Below are positions 16,489 to 24,430 of a DNA stretch of 38,643 nucleotides, piece after piece (within the stretch, counting starts at the first letter, position 1; each line of letters opens with the position of its first letter). The stretch comes from DASUFP01 sp036274495 (lineage in GTDB: Bacteria; Bacteroidota; Bacteroidia; AKYH767-A; OLB10): positions 1-38,643 of the forward strand of contig DASUFP010000097.1 in the NCBI GenBank assembly GCA_036274495.1. The letters are read 5' to 3'. The position numbers were made by a program, and so were the translations under genes. The notes below the pieces were generated by a model that was not told where the DNA came from, did no database searches, and worked only from the letters and a program-made list of their open reading frames with translations.

Positions 16489-17433
16489 TTGAAAGCTGTA
16501 GCGGTTACAGACGTAAGCAAAAGTTACGGTGCCGGAAAAAACAAAGTTCAGGCACTGCAGGGGATTAATTTGCCTGTCGACAAGGGCGAATTGTTCGGCC
16601 TTATTGGCCCTGACGGTGCGGGAAAAACGACCTTATTCAGAATACTTACAACACTGCTCATTCCGGAAACAGGTACAGCAACTGTAAATGCACTTGATGT
16701 AGTTACCCAATACAAACAAATCCGAAAGATCATTGGCTATATGCCCGGACGCTTTTCGCTGTATCAGGATTTGACAGTGGAAGAAAACCTGTCGTTTTTC
16801 GCCACCCTCTTTAATACAACGCTTGATGAGAACTATGAGTTGGTAAAGGATATTTATATTCAGATTGAAAAATTTAAAACACGCAGGGCAGGCGCGCTTT
16901 CAGGAGGGATGAAACAAAAATTGGCCTTATGTTGCGCATTGATACACCGCCCTTCGGTGCTCGTGCTGGATGAACCGACAACGGGTGTTGATGCTGTTTC
17001 GCGTAAAGAATTTTGGGAGCTGTTAAAGCGGTTGCAGCAGCAGGAGATTACTATTTTGGTGTCGACGCCCTATATGGATGAGGCCGCCATGTGCGACCGG
17101 GTTGCTCTGATACAAGGAGGAAAAATAATGGATATTGATACTCCTGGCGGCATTACCAAAAAATTTGCAAATCCCTTGTGGGCGGTCCGGAGAGGAACCT
17201 CCTTTGAATTACTCAGCAAGCTGAACGAGATGGCAGGAATAAAATCCTGTTATCCTTTCGGCCAGGAATACCATATTGTTTTTGAAGATGAGAGGGCAAA
17301 AAGTGAAGTTGAAAAGGAGTTAAAGGTACTTGGGTTCAATGATATTTTATTTGAACCGATACAAGCCGGAATAGAAGACTGTTTTATGGCACTGATGAAA
17401 AGTACATCCGATACAAACGAAGTACATCAATGA
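16489..17433 (+). CDS. ABC transporter ATPase, matching YbhF N-terminal half
   Basis: This encodes 314 residues. The start is TTG; no ATG or GTG fits upstream of the conserved start 'VTDVSKSYG'. Walker A is 'GPDGAGKTT', the signature is canonical 'LSGGMKQKL', and Walker B is 'VLVLDEPTTGVDAVSRKEFW'. A C-terminal extension of about 90 residues follows the ATPase core. E. coli YbhF is one protein with two ATPase domains in tandem; here the first domain is its own gene. The stop overlaps the start of the next ATPase (ATGA at 17430), so the two are translationally coupled and probably pair in one exporter. Confidence 0.92.
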   Translation: MKAVAVTDVSKSYGAGKNKVQALQGINLPVDKGELFGLIGPDGAGKTTLFRILTTLLIPETGTATVNALDVVTQYKQIRKIIGYMPGRFSLYQDLTVEENLSFFATLFNTTLDENYELVKDIYIQIEKFKTRRAGALSGGMKQKLALCCALIHRPSVLVLDEPTTGVDAVSRKEFWELLKRLQQQEITILVSTPYMDEAAMCDRVALIQGGKIMDIDTPGGITKKFANPLWAVRRGTSFELLSKLNEMAGIKSCYPFGQEYHIVFEDERAKSEVEKELKVLGFNDILFEPIQAGIEDCFMALMKSTSDTNEVHQ

Positions 17434-18170
17434 ACAAAGCTATTTCCGTTCAGCATCTCACCAAAAAGTTTGGAACATTTACCGCAGTGGATGATATTTC
17501 ATTTGATGTTGCGCAGGGTGAAATATTCGGATTTCTGGGAGCTAACGGAGCGGGTAAAACAACCGCTATGCGCATGCTGTGCGGACTTTCGAATCCGACA
17601 TCCGGTGAAGCGCATGTCGCAGGATTTGACCTCTATAAAGAGGCCGATAAAATCAGAAAAAACATCGGGTATATGAGTCAGCGGTTTTCATTGTATGAGG
17701 ATCTTACCGTGCGTGAAAATATCAGGTTTTATGGTGGTATTTACGGTTTATCGGGAAGTGAAATTAAATCCAAGTCCGATCAGCTGATTCAAATGCTGCA
17801 GCTCGAAAATCAACGTAACAGCCTGGTGGCTTCACTACCGCTTGGATGGAAGCAGAAACTGGCTTTTTCGGTTGCACTTATCCATAACCCCAAAATTATT
17901 TTCCTGGATGAACCAACCGGAGGAGTAGACCCGCTTACGAGAAGAGAGTTTTGGATGATGATATACGAGGCTGCACACAAGGGTACTACGGTATTTGTTA
18001 CCACCCACTATATGGATGAAGCCGAATATTGTGACAGGGTTTCGATAATGGTCGATGGCCGGATTGAGGATTTGGATACTCCCGCCGCATTAAAATCAAA
18101 GCATCAGGCCAAAGACATTGGAAGTGTTTTTTTACAAATGGCCCGTAAAGCTACTCGTCAGGATGATTGA
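17430..18170 (+). CDS. ABC transporter ATPase, matching YbhF C-terminal half
   Basis: This encodes 246 residues. Walker A is 'GANGAGKTT', Walker B is 'IIFLDEPTGGVDPLTRREFW', and the switch is 'VTTHYMDEAEYCD'. The signature is the altered 'LPLGWKQKL' instead of LSGGQ. The same alteration is known in the second domain of E. coli YbhF. The pair of ATPases would form a heterodimer with one standard and one altered composite site. It starts inside the previous stop codon (ATGA). The first permease gene follows, or overlaps if its TTG at 18167 is used. Confidence 0.92.
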   Translation: MNKAISVQHLTKKFGTFTAVDDISFDVAQGEIFGFLGANGAGKTTAMRMLCGLSNPTSGEAHVAGFDLYKEADKIRKNIGYMSQRFSLYEDLTVRENIRFYGGIYGLSGSEIKSKSDQLIQMLQLENQRNSLVASLPLGWKQKLAFSVALIHNPKIIFLDEPTGGVDPLTRREFWMMIYEAAHKGTTVFVTTHYMDEAEYCDRVSIMVDGRIEDLDTPAALKSKHQAKDIGSVFLQMARKATRQDD

Positions 18171-18202
18171 AAATTACAAATAGCCTGCTGCAACAAGTTA
18201 AA

Positions 18203-19309
18203 ATGAAACAGTTCCGATATCTCTTTAAAAAAGAATTTCTCCATGTGTGGCGCGACCGCAGAACCATGCTGATACTATTCGGGATGCCGCTTGTGCAGAT
18301 TCTTATTTTTGGGTTTGCGCTTACAAACGAAGTAAAAAATTCGGGTATTGGCGTTATGGATTTATCCCATAGCGCAACTTCAGCTAAAATTACTGACGAA
18401 TTAAAGGCCAGCAGGTATTTTGATTTGGTTGAAATGATACCTGATCATGACGCATTATTAACTGCCTTTCGTGACGGAAGCATTAAGCTGGCAGTAGTTT
18501 TTCCGGGTAATTTCCAGAACGAACTGGCTCATGACAGCAGGTCAGCGGTTCAACTGATTGGCGATGCTACCGACCCGAATAATTCCAATACGCTCATTTA
18601 CTACGCTACTGCTGTAATTATGGATTATAAGGACCGGCCAACAGCAGGCACCGGAATGCCGATGGTTATCAAAACCGATTTAAAATATCTGTATAATCCA
18701 CAGTTGAAGGGATCATACAACTTTGTTCCCGGTGTAATAGCCATGGTGCTAATGCTGGTTTGTGCAATGATGACCTCTATTTCGATTGTGAAGGAAAAGG
18801 AGATGGGAACTATGGAAGTCATACTGGTCTCTCCTGTCAGACCTATTCTGGTTATCCTTGCCAAAATGGTCCCTTACTTTTTGCTTTCAGCGGTAAACAT
18901 AGGCTGTATTCTCCTGTTAAGTGTATTTGTATTAAAGGTTCCCATACAGGGCAATCTCATGCTGCTGATAGGAGAATGTCTGCTGTTTACCATTACAGTC
19001 CTTGCACTCGGACTTCTGATTTCCTCTGCAACCAATTCGCAGCAAATAGCTATGCTTATTTCGTTGATGGGAATGTTTCTCCCGACGGTTATGTTAAGCG
19101 GATTTATGTTTCCCATTGAAAACATGCCGGTTGCTCTCAGGGTAATTTCAAATGTAGTTCCTGCCAAGTGGTTTTATTTTATTGTGAAAAGTATAATGAT
19201 CAAAGGGGTGGGCATAAAATATATCTGGAAGGAAACGCTGATTTTGGTAGGGATGACACTGTTTTTTATGGTTGTTAGTATTCGGAAATTTAAAACGCGG
19301 CTGGAATGA
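18203..19309 (+). CDS. ABC-2 type permease (YbhS-like)
   Basis: This encodes 368 residues from the ATG at 'MKQFRYLFKKEFLHVWRDRR'. An in-frame TTG at 18167 overlaps the previous stop and would add 12 residues, so either start is possible. An N-terminal helix ('MLILFGMPLVQILIFGFAL') is followed by a periplasmic domain of about 140 residues and five C-terminal helices. The motif 'SIVKEKEMGTMEVILVSPVR' marks the ABC-2 transporter family. It forms the inner-membrane channel with the next gene product. Its stop overlaps the next start (ATGA). Confidence 0.9.
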   Translation: MKQFRYLFKKEFLHVWRDRRTMLILFGMPLVQILIFGFALTNEVKNSGIGVMDLSHSATSAKITDELKASRYFDLVEMIPDHDALLTAFRDGSIKLAVVFPGNFQNELAHDSRSAVQLIGDATDPNNSNTLIYYATAVIMDYKDRPTAGTGMPMVIKTDLKYLYNPQLKGSYNFVPGVIAMVLMLVCAMMTSISIVKEKEMGTMEVILVSPVRPILVILAKMVPYFLLSAVNIGCILLLSVFVLKVPIQGNLMLLIGECLLFTITVLALGLLISSATNSQQIAMLISLMGMFLPTVMLSGFMFPIENMPVALRVISNVVPAKWFYFIVKSIMIKGVGIKYIWKETLILVGMTLFFMVVSIRKFKTRLE

Positions 19310-20424
19310 GGGCGCTCTTATTTTTACTTGAAAAAGAATTCAGGCAGACCTTCCGGAACCCTGCCATTTTGCGCATGATTTTCATAATGCCGGCAGTGCA
19401 GTTGTTAATCATGCCCCTTGCTGCCGATTATGAGGTAAAAAACATTAAAATTTGCGTTGTCGATCAGGACCATTCTCAAAATTCCCGGCTGCTTATAAAT
19501 AAAATCACTTCGACAAATTATTTTACGTTAGTCGACTATACCGGTTCGTATAACGAGGCACTTGAGTATATTGAAAAGGAAGAGGCTGATTTGATTTTGC
19601 AAATCCCCAATGGTTTCGAAAGAGATCTTGTCCGGGAAAACCGTGCCGGACTTTTTTTGGCACTTAACGCGATAAATGGGGTTAAGGCTAATCTCGGAGG
19701 AGCCTATCTGCGCTCAATTATTGCTGATTTTAACGGGGAAGTAATGCTCTCAGAAAATACAATTCCCTATCAATCCGCTATCCCAGGAATCACTATTGCA
19801 CCCGCAAACTGGTTTAATCCGCTTATGAACTACCGGTATTTTATGGTGCCGGGAATTCTGGTTATACTGCTCACCATGGTCGGGGCATTTTTATCATCGC
19901 TGAATATCGTTAAGGAAAAAGAGGTAGGTACCATCGAGCAAATAAACGTAACACCCATCAGGAAATCGGATTTTATTTTGGGCAAACTGATTCCCTTTTG
20001 GGTTTTGGGGTTGATCATTCTGACCATCGGTCTTATCATTTCACGAGTGGCATATGGTATTGTCCCGGCAGGAAACATTGGCGTAATCTATCTTTTCTCG
20101 GCTGTGTATCTTGTAACGGTTTTAGGATTGGGCCTCCTTGTTTCCACTCTTGCTAACACCCAGCAGCAGGCCATGTTATTGTCCTTTTTTATGATGATGA
20201 TTTTTATTTTGCTGGGAGGGTTGTACACCTCCATCGACAGCATGCCTGTTTGGGCGAAATACTTTACTAAATTTAATCCGGTATCTTATTTTATAGAAGT
20301 GATGCGTATGGTTGTGCTGAAAGGAAGCACCTTGTACGATATCAGGTTTCATCTGTTAAAAGTAATGCTCTTCGGGGTGGTATTTAACGCGCTGGCGGTT
20401 TGGAATTATCACAAGCGGAACTGA
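19306..20424 (+). CDS. ABC-2 type permease (YbhR-like)
   Basis: This encodes 372 residues. It has the same layout as its neighbour: an N-terminal helix ('MIFIMPAVQLLIMPLAADYE'), a periplasmic domain, and a membrane domain with 'LNIVKEKEVGTIEQINVTPI'. The last helices contain 'ANTQQQAMLLSFFMMMIFIL'. It is the last gene of the seven-gene efflux operon; the 285 bases after it hold no gene and no clear terminator. In E. coli the equivalent YbhFSR system exports drugs and cations; the substrate here is unknown. Confidence 0.9.
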   Translation: MRALLFLLEKEFRQTFRNPAILRMIFIMPAVQLLIMPLAADYEVKNIKICVVDQDHSQNSRLLINKITSTNYFTLVDYTGSYNEALEYIEKEEADLILQIPNGFERDLVRENRAGLFLALNAINGVKANLGGAYLRSIIADFNGEVMLSENTIPYQSAIPGITIAPANWFNPLMNYRYFMVPGILVILLTMVGAFLSSLNIVKEKEVGTIEQINVTPIRKSDFILGKLIPFWVLGLIILTIGLIISRVAYGIVPAGNIGVIYLFSAVYLVTVLGLGLLVSTLANTQQQAMLLSFFMMMIFILLGGLYTSIDSMPVWAKYFTKFNPVSYFIEVMRMVVLKGSTLYDIRFHLLKVMLFGVVFNALAVWNYHKRN

Positions 20425-20709
20425 CGCACTCCTTACGGTTTGGATCCTTGTCGGGATGAAATACCCGTTGGGGAACAAAGCATTCGCCCAAAAGGGCTAT
20501 GACTTACAGGCCTTCGGTCGAAAGCGGGTACATTTTTTTTCAGGCCAATGTCTCGAGTCCGACAGCACGTAACTTATAATGTTCAATAATTCAATCATTT
20601 ATGCTTAGCAATTGCCTACTCAGCCGTATTAAGAATCCTTGCATGGTGCAACCAATTGGTGGAATCGGAGTAAAACAACGCTACTGTCTGTATTCAAAGG
20701 GCACACCCA
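20425..20709. other. Intergenic stretch with two adjacent palindromes
   Basis: No coding frame is supported. At 20639-20651 there is TTGCA-TGG-TGCAA and directly next to it, sharing one base, ACCAATTGGT at 20651-20660. They lie about 50-70 bases before the T9SS cargo gene and could be an operator, but nothing confirms this. Confidence 0.35.
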
Positions 20710-23355
20710 ATGCATAAAACTACTCCTCCCAACAAGCGACTGAAGCAACATTCGCGGTTGCGCACTTCGCTGAACACCAAAATGAGAACCCTTGTTGTTG
20801 CGGGTTCACTTATGTTACTGATCGGTGGTTCCATTGGCACTTACCTGATGGTCGGAACCCCCGATGAAACCAAGGCGGCAGCAGTAGGTGATTATCGTTC
20901 GGCAACCACAGGCAACTGGGGGACTGCTGCCACGTGGGAAATGTATAACGGAGTCAGCTGGACCCCGGCACTTTCAGCACCTACCAGCGCTTCGGGTACC
21001 ATCACCATTCAGAACGGTCATACCGTTACGGTAATGGCAAACACCACAGCCGATCAGGTGGTTGTTGAAGAGGGCGGTACCCTGAACATCAGTTCAGGAA
21101 CCCTGAGCCTGGCCAACGGCACCGGAAATGATCTGATCAATAACGGAATCGTAAATACCAATTCAGGCGGTACACTCAGTATTGCATCGGGCGCACTGGT
21201 TGAAATTGCCGGTGGTGGTACACACAATAACAATGGCGGTTCACAGACACTGACAGGCTGGGCCATTCGCGATGGAGGAACCTACGTGCACAATGTGAAC
21301 AACGTTAACCTGCCTACTGCCACCTGGAGTGCAAACTCAACCCTGAAGGTGACTGGTGTGACAACTTCCAATTTAAAAGGTATGAACCAGGATTTTGGGA
21401 ATTTTATTTACGACTGTGCCGGACAGACCGGAAACATTGAATTTTGGGAAAGCATCGGATCGATACAAGGTAATTTTATTGTCAACAACACGGGAACAGG
21501 CGGCACCTGGATACAGCGTACTTCGACCACTACACCATTAAATGTTTCAGGTTATTACCTGCAAACCGGTGGACTGATTTATGGAACCAAAGGTGCAGCA
21601 TTCACCTGGAACATCTACGGTACCTTTACCTTAAACGGAGGAACCTTTGTTGAAGTGGAACGCTATGGGCTGCCTGTTATGAATATTTATGGCGTCTTCA
21701 CCATCAATTCCGGTACCTTCAATCACAGTACCTACAACACCAACCTTCCGAATGAAGGTATTGGTGTGGTGAACCTTTACAACAATTACCTCCGGACCGG
21801 AGGCTTACATACTGAAACAGCAACACTCACCGGCCGCGGTGATTTTAATTTTGCCAAAACAGGCGTTCAGACGTTTGTGCACACCGGGGGTACGATCACC
21901 AACACGGTAAACTTTACCGTGAACAGCGGATCGATACTGGATCTCGCTACCTATATGGTCACCGGTGACGGCTCGTTTACCCTCAGCGATGGCGGCGGCT
22001 TAATCATGGCCAGTCCCAATGGCATCACGGCTTCCGGTGCCACAGGCAATGTACAGGTGACCGGTGCCCGCAATTTTTCTACAAACGGAGATTACACCTA
22101 CAATGCAACAACGGCTCAGGTTACCGGTTCGGGATTGCCAGCCACAGTACACAACATTACCTTTGATAATGCCAACGATGTTACATTGACGGGATCAACC
22201 TCCGCAACCAATCTGGTTACCTTGACCAATGGCCGTGTGATTACCAACGCCAACGAATTGGGAGTAACGAACACTGCTTCTGCAAGTGTGGTGAATTACA
22301 GCAACACCCGCTACGTTGTCGGTTTCCTGCGTCGTTCAGTGGCCGCAACGGGCACCTACGATTTTCCTGTGGGAACCATGGCGCAGTATGAACTGGCGTC
22401 GCTCGCCTTCAGCGGCATGTCCGGATTTACCAGCATCCTCTCATCCTTCACCAACGCCAATCCGATTGATCCGTCTTATCCGTTAACCGGACTTACGATC
22501 AACGGCACGCCTATCGAAGATGTATTGAATTATGGGTACTGGACGCTCACACCGGAAAGTGCGATGTCCGGGGGCACCTACACCGTTACACTCAACGAAC
22601 GGGGCCATACCAATTCAGCGACCAATCCGAATGAATACGGAGTGATCAAACGGGAAGACGTCAACGCGTACTGGACTTCGCAAGGCACGCATAGCAACAG
22701 CACTCAGTTCGAAACCGGTGGTACCGCCACGGCTTCCCGGTCGGCCTTAAGCGCGTTCTCGCATTTTGCCATTGGCAAAGGCGGTGGCCCGCTTCCGGTC
22801 AGCCTGATTCGCTTCGATGCCAAACCTTCCGACCAGGGCGTTTATTGTTCATGGAAGACAGCGTCTGAAGTCAACAACGATTATTTTACGCTGGAACGAT
22901 CCGGAAATGGTGTAACCTTTACCGAAGTTGCACGTGTGGACGGTTCAGGAAACAGCAGCACCGCGCACGAATACAGCTATACCGATATGAAACCACTGAA
23001 CGGAACCTCGTATTATCGTTTGCGTCAAACGGATTACGATGGTCACCAGACCGTGTTTCCCATGGTCAAAGTGAGGGTCGACGGTAACCAACAGAATCCG
23101 GGGGGTATTACGATCCGCCCCAATCCGGTAACCGACAATTTCAAGATCGCGTTTCAGTCGGATGCTTCGGGGACCGCTGTAGCTACCATATGCACAACAA
23201 ACGGTGTGGTGATTTTTTCACAACAGGTCGAGTTCATTGAGGGATCCAATGAAATTGGTTTTGACTTTCCACGGCAGGCACGTGGCGGAATGTACCTGTT
23301 CAAGCTCGAACATCCTGCGCTGAAATTTGCACCGGTACGATTGGTGAAAAACTGA
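20710..23355 (+). CDS. T9SS-exported surface protein with beta-helix-like body and C-terminal sorting domain
   Basis: This encodes 881 residues. A hydrophobic signal-like segment lies at about 27-48 ('RTLVVAGSLMLLIGGSIGTY') after a long basic N-region; an internal ATG at 20782 would give a shorter N-region. Residues 60-620 are rich in Gly, Thr, Asn and Ser with repeating phrases such as 'GGTLNISSGTLSLANGTGND', suggesting a right-handed beta-helix. 'LPVSLIRFDAKPSDQGVYCS' at about 695 begins a fibronectin-like domain common in these proteins, and from about 800 'ITIRPNPVTDNFKIAF' to 'MYLFKLEHP...RLVKN' is a type A sorting domain of the type IX secretion system. It is therefore probably exported and attached to the surface or released. 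The gene is visibly richer in G and C than its neighbours. Ligand or substrate unknown. Confidence 0.85.
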   Translation: MHKTTPPNKRLKQHSRLRTSLNTKMRTLVVAGSLMLLIGGSIGTYLMVGTPDETKAAAVGDYRSATTGNWGTAATWEMYNGVSWTPALSAPTSASGTITIQNGHTVTVMANTTADQVVVEEGGTLNISSGTLSLANGTGNDLINNGIVNTNSGGTLSIASGALVEIAGGGTHNNNGGSQTLTGWAIRDGGTYVHNVNNVNLPTATWSANSTLKVTGVTTSNLKGMNQDFGNFIYDCAGQTGNIEFWESIGSIQGNFIVNNTGTGGTWIQRTSTTTPLNVSGYYLQTGGLIYGTKGAAFTWNIYGTFTLNGGTFVEVERYGLPVMNIYGVFTINSGTFNHSTYNTNLPNEGIGVVNLYNNYLRTGGLHTETATLTGRGDFNFAKTGVQTFVHTGGTITNTVNFTVNSGSILDLATYMVTGDGSFTLSDGGGLIMASPNGITASGATGNVQVTGARNFSTNGDYTYNATTAQVTGSGLPATVHNITFDNANDVTLTGSTSATNLVTLTNGRVITNANELGVTNTASASVVNYSNTRYVVGFLRRSVAATGTYDFPVGTMAQYELASLAFSGMSGFTSILSSFTNANPIDPSYPLTGLTINGTPIEDVLNYGYWTLTPESAMSGGTYTVTLNERGHTNSATNPNEYGVIKREDVNAYWTSQGTHSNSTQFETGGTATASRSALSAFSHFAIGKGGGPLPVSLIRFDAKPSDQGVYCSWKTASEVNNDYFTLERSGNGVTFTEVARVDGSGNSSTAHEYSYTDMKPLNGTSYYRLRQTDYDGHQTVFPMVKVRVDGNQQNPGGITIRPNPVTDNFKIAFQSDASGTAVATICTTNGVVIFSQQVEFIEGSNEIGFDFPRQARGGMYLFKLEHPALKFAPVRLVKN

Positions 23356-23731
23356 TCCGTAACCGCAGACCAGTTTCTATGGTGCACCGATCTGAGGCGT
23401 GCTCAATTTTCCATATTTTCCTGGCTGATTTACTGAAAAACCAGTATCTTTTTTTTGCAGCTCTAAGCTGAACAGGTAGTTCATTTGCGCTTGCTGATAA
23501 AAGCAGTCATTGGCTAATCAGAACATCTTTAAGGTCAGCAACAACTAACAAATACATCCTGTTTTGACGACATACAGTCTATTACTTTTATTTCATTATT
23601 TGAAGGTTTGGGATTAATGTAATGTTTGGAATAGTATCAATTCGTTTTCACAGCATTACCTGTATTATCAGTCACTAACGGACCGGCTACATATGACAAT
23701 GGGAACAAATTTGCTCCCATGTCCTCTTTAG
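23356..23731. other. Gene-free stretch between the T9SS gene and the tRNA-Arg array
   Basis: No coding frame or RNA gene was recognised. At 23699-23720 a hairpin ATGGGA-ACAAATTTGC-TCCCAT stands just before the first tRNA-Arg remnant; it lacks a T run on either strand. Confidence 0.5.
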
Positions 23732-23833
23732 TAGCCTCGGCGAGAATCCCCGCCCGAACGTACCGTTCGGTACGGGCGGGTATTCTTGCCCGACGAAACC
23801 ACTAACAGTGGTGAAGGCGGGGAACTACGAGGA
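23732..23833 (-). pseudogene. tRNA-Arg remnant A with palindromes in the T loop and D loop
   Basis: On the minus strand it begins CCTCGTAGTTC (acceptor and D-stem 5' side of the intact tRNA), then a palindromic block of about 35 bases containing ACCACT-GTT-AGTGGT in place of the D loop. AGAATA follows, the anticodon arm is missing, and then a 32-base GC-rich palindrome (23749-23780) precedes the T-loop and acceptor 3' end GATTCTCGCCGAGGCTA. Its 5' end overlaps the last codons of the GIY-YIG gene. It cannot give a working tRNA. Confidence 0.75.
23749..23780. repeat. 32-base GC palindrome in the T loop of remnant A
   Basis: Outer arms CCCGCCCG/CGGGCGGG and an inner perfect palindrome GTACCG-TT-CGGTAC. 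It is identical to the element at 24128-24159, and the surrounding 50 bases (23731-23780 and 24110-24159) are also identical. Confidence 0.85.
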
Positions 23834-24079
23834 TTGTTTTCCTAAGCGTTTTTGAAGATAACGCCTACCAGCGGCAGTTTTGAAAAATCGTTCACGCAGT
23901 ATTGCATCTTTCAAAGTTAAAAACGCTTCAAAATACACCAATTTAACTGGGAGATAGGGTCGCAAAGATTTTGTCATACCTGAATTATGCTCTTTTAACC
24001 TCAACTCAAGATTAGCGCAATGGCCTTTGTATAAATACGATTTTATAGTACTTTGAACGACGTAAGCGAAAAATGACAT
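23825..24079 (-). CDS. Small GIY-YIG nuclease (UPF0213/YhbQ-like)
   Basis: This encodes 84 residues. The GIY-YIG fold is visible: Tyr6 in 'FFAYVVQS', Tyr17-Lys18-Gly19 (the YIG position), Arg27 in 'NLELRLKEHNSG', His31 and Glu63 in 'AILRERFFK'. The active-site residues therefore appear present. Single-domain proteins of this family are thought to cut DNA, but their biological role is poorly known. The last two residues and the stop codon (TCC TCG TAG) are formed by the acceptor and D-arm sequence of tRNA-Arg remnant A. Remnant B lies just upstream, with 31 bases between it and the start codon. A truncated copy of the same gene lies 200 bases away. Confidence 0.85.
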   Translation of the reverse strand: MSFFAYVVQSTIKSYLYKGHCANLELRLKEHNSGMTKSLRPYLPVKLVYFEAFLTLKDAILRERFFKTAAGRRYLQKRLGKQSS

Positions 24080-24127
24080 TCAGTGAAAAGTGTAAAAAAG
24101 GAAAAAATTGTAGCCTCGGCGAGAATC
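24005..24127 (-). repeat. Direct repeat copy 1 (offset 200 bp)
   Basis: It matches 24205-24327 over 123 bases with about five substitutions. It contains the first 26 or so codons of the GIY-YIG gene, its leader, and the tRNA-Arg 3' end as far as the T loop. Confidence 0.85.
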
Positions 24128-24202
24128 CCCGCCCGAACGTACCGTTCGGTACGGGCGGGGAACTCACATCAAAAGTTTAGTCCGCCGTGGCGGATATTCT
24201 AT
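24111..24202 (-). pseudogene. tRNA-Arg remnant B with palindromes in the T loop and anticodon loop
   Basis: On the minus strand it starts at TATAGAATA (D-arm 3' side), then TCCGCC-AC-GGCGGA (24181-24194) replaces the anticodon stem 5' strand and half of the anticodon loop. CTAAACTTTTGATGTGAGTTC follows as in the intact tRNA, then the 32-base palindrome at 24128-24159, then GATTCTCGCCGAGGCTA. The acceptor 5' strand and D-stem 5' side are gone, replaced by the truncated nuclease gene. Confidence 0.8.
24128..24159. repeat. 32-base GC palindrome in the T loop of remnant B
   Basis: It is inserted between C and G of the T loop (GAGAATC | GAACTC on the plus strand) relative to the intact tRNA. Identical to 23749-23780. 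Confidence 0.85.
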
Positions 24203-24279
24203 ACCTCAAGATCAGCACAATGGCCTTTGTAAAAATACGATTTTATAGTGCTTTGAACGACGTAAGCGAAAAATGACAT
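24199..24279 (-). pseudogene. Truncated copy of the GIY-YIG nuclease gene
   Basis: The first 25 codons match the nuclease at 23825-24079, reading 'MSFFAYVVQSTIKSYFYKGH' and then CADLEV. The frame then runs into tRNA-Arg remnant B and stops at TAG (24199-24201), which lies in the tRNA D-arm sequence. It retains both tyrosines of the GIY-YIG motif but ends just before the catalytic arginine. It lies directly downstream of the intact tRNA-Arg. Confidence 0.8.
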
Positions 24280-24327
24280 TCAGTGAAAAGTGTAAAAAAG
24301 GGAAAAATTGTAGCCTCGGCGAGAATC
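24205..24327 (-). repeat. Direct repeat copy 2 (offset 200 bp)
   Basis: Partner of 24005-24127. In this copy the tRNA 3' end belongs to the intact tRNA-Arg. Two substitutions change amino acids (Leu to Phe, Asn to Asp) in the nuclease fragment. Confidence 0.85.
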
Positions 24328-24382
24328 GAACTCACATCAAAAGTTTAGGAAACTTCTATTCTATCCATTGAACTACGAGGCC
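24311..24382 (-). tRNA. tRNA-Arg (anticodon CCT)
   Basis: On the minus strand a complete 72-base cloverleaf: acceptor GGCCTCG/CGAGGCT (one G:T pair), D arm GTTC/GAAT, anticodon stem GAAGT/ACTTT with loop TTCCTAA, and T arm GTGAG-TTCGATT-CTCGC. The anticodon CCT reads AGG. The discriminator is A and CCA is not encoded. It is the only complete member of an array of four related sequences and serves as the reference for locating the insertions in the others. Confidence 0.93.
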
Positions 24383-24430
24383 AATTATTAATATGGTTGA
24401 TTTTTAATGTCTGCATTTTAGTTAAAGAAT

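Noticed and set aside
23699..23720. Hairpin as terminator of the T9SS gene
   Set aside because: There is no T run on either strand and it lies about 340 bases after the stop codon.
24181..24194. Short GC palindrome as a terminator for the truncated nuclease
   Set aside because: It lies inside the tRNA anticodon arm position and has no T run; an inserted element in the tRNA remnant explains it better.
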